The notes under the pieces are model-generated. The model was not told where the DNA came from. It made no database searches and saw only the letters and a list, made by a program, of their open reading frames with translations. Shown in pieces: positions 5,875-5,911 of a DNA stretch of 5,911 bases. Source of the stretch: an uncultured Bacteroides sp. (GTDB lineage Bacteria > Bacteroidota > Bacteroidia > Bacteroidales > Bacteroidaceae). The stretch is from the NCBI RefSeq assembly GCF_900547205.1, contig NZ_URFY01000104.1:1-5911 (forward strand). Direction: 5' to 3'. Numbering within the stretch: position 1 is the first letter of the stretch; each line of letters begins with the position of its first letter. Position numbers and translations under genes: made by a program.

Positions 5875-5911
5875 GGGCAGTAACTATAGGGTGTAAGTCC
5901 CGAACGAGCCC
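5862..5911 (+). mobile_element. Probable 5' end of a group II intron (domain I start), continuing past the window
   Basis: From about 5862 the plus strand reads GTTTGCCCTGCATGGGC and continues GTAACTATAGGGTGTAAGTC before CCGAACGAGCCC. This resembles bacterial group II intron starts: a 5' GUGYG-like end, a short GCCC/GGGC hairpin (5865-5869 with 5875-5879), then a GGG-TGTAAGT-CCC hairpin (5889-5901) like the GGGTG.AAGTC segment of domain I. The junction falls where the minus-strand fimbrillin frame loses family-like sequence, which supports an insertion. The intron would be antisense to the fimbrillin gene and so could not be spliced from its transcript. The third base departs from the GUGYG consensus. 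The boundary and class are uncertain because only 50 bases are visible. Confidence 0.58.

Overview
The window looks like chromosomal DNA from a gut Bacteroidales bacterium (Bacteroides, Phocaeicola or Parabacteroides type). The evidence is two fimbrillin (Mfa-like) surface proteins, an AAA-ATPase of the PF09820 type that is highly multiplied in this order, a TAnnTTTG-type -7 promoter box, and short intergenic repeat families. Almost all genes lie on the minus strand. No database search was possible, so family calls rest on motifs read by eye.

Layout, left to right. Bases 2-91 are the last 29 codons of an unidentified plus-strand gene. It converges on a minus-strand AAA-ATPase (109-1059) that keeps its Walker motifs but stops where its C-terminal nuclease-like domain should begin. 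An insertion brought in by the left-hand element is the simplest explanation. Bases 1125-1945 hold no convincing gene but are dense in repeats: a perfect 17-bp hairpin (1344-1383), a degenerate 22-nt array opening with TTAATA (1400-1552), a second, more regular 22-nt array with a near-palindromic 14-nt core (1693-1802), a long hairpin made from its last two units, and a terminator-like hairpin (1812-1853).

The right half reads leftward as a probable operon: a fimbrillin-family protein without its 5' end (5125-5874), a fimbrillin-like lipoprotein with a C-terminal Lcl/DUF1566-like module (3548-5035), and a calcineurin-like metallophosphoesterase with an unrecognised N-terminal domain (1946-3472). 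Gaps are 89 and about 70 nt. The two fimbrillin-like proteins probably supply subunits or tip components of a surface fimbria. Why a phosphoesterase without a signal peptide follows them is unclear.

At the right edge (about 5862-5911), the fimbrillin gene is joined to plus-strand sequence resembling the 5' end of a bacterial group II intron. This would explain the missing signal peptide and the in-frame stop just upstream of the apparent start. Both ends of the window therefore appear to be scars of mobile elements, flanking a fimbrial operon and a repeat-rich spacer.
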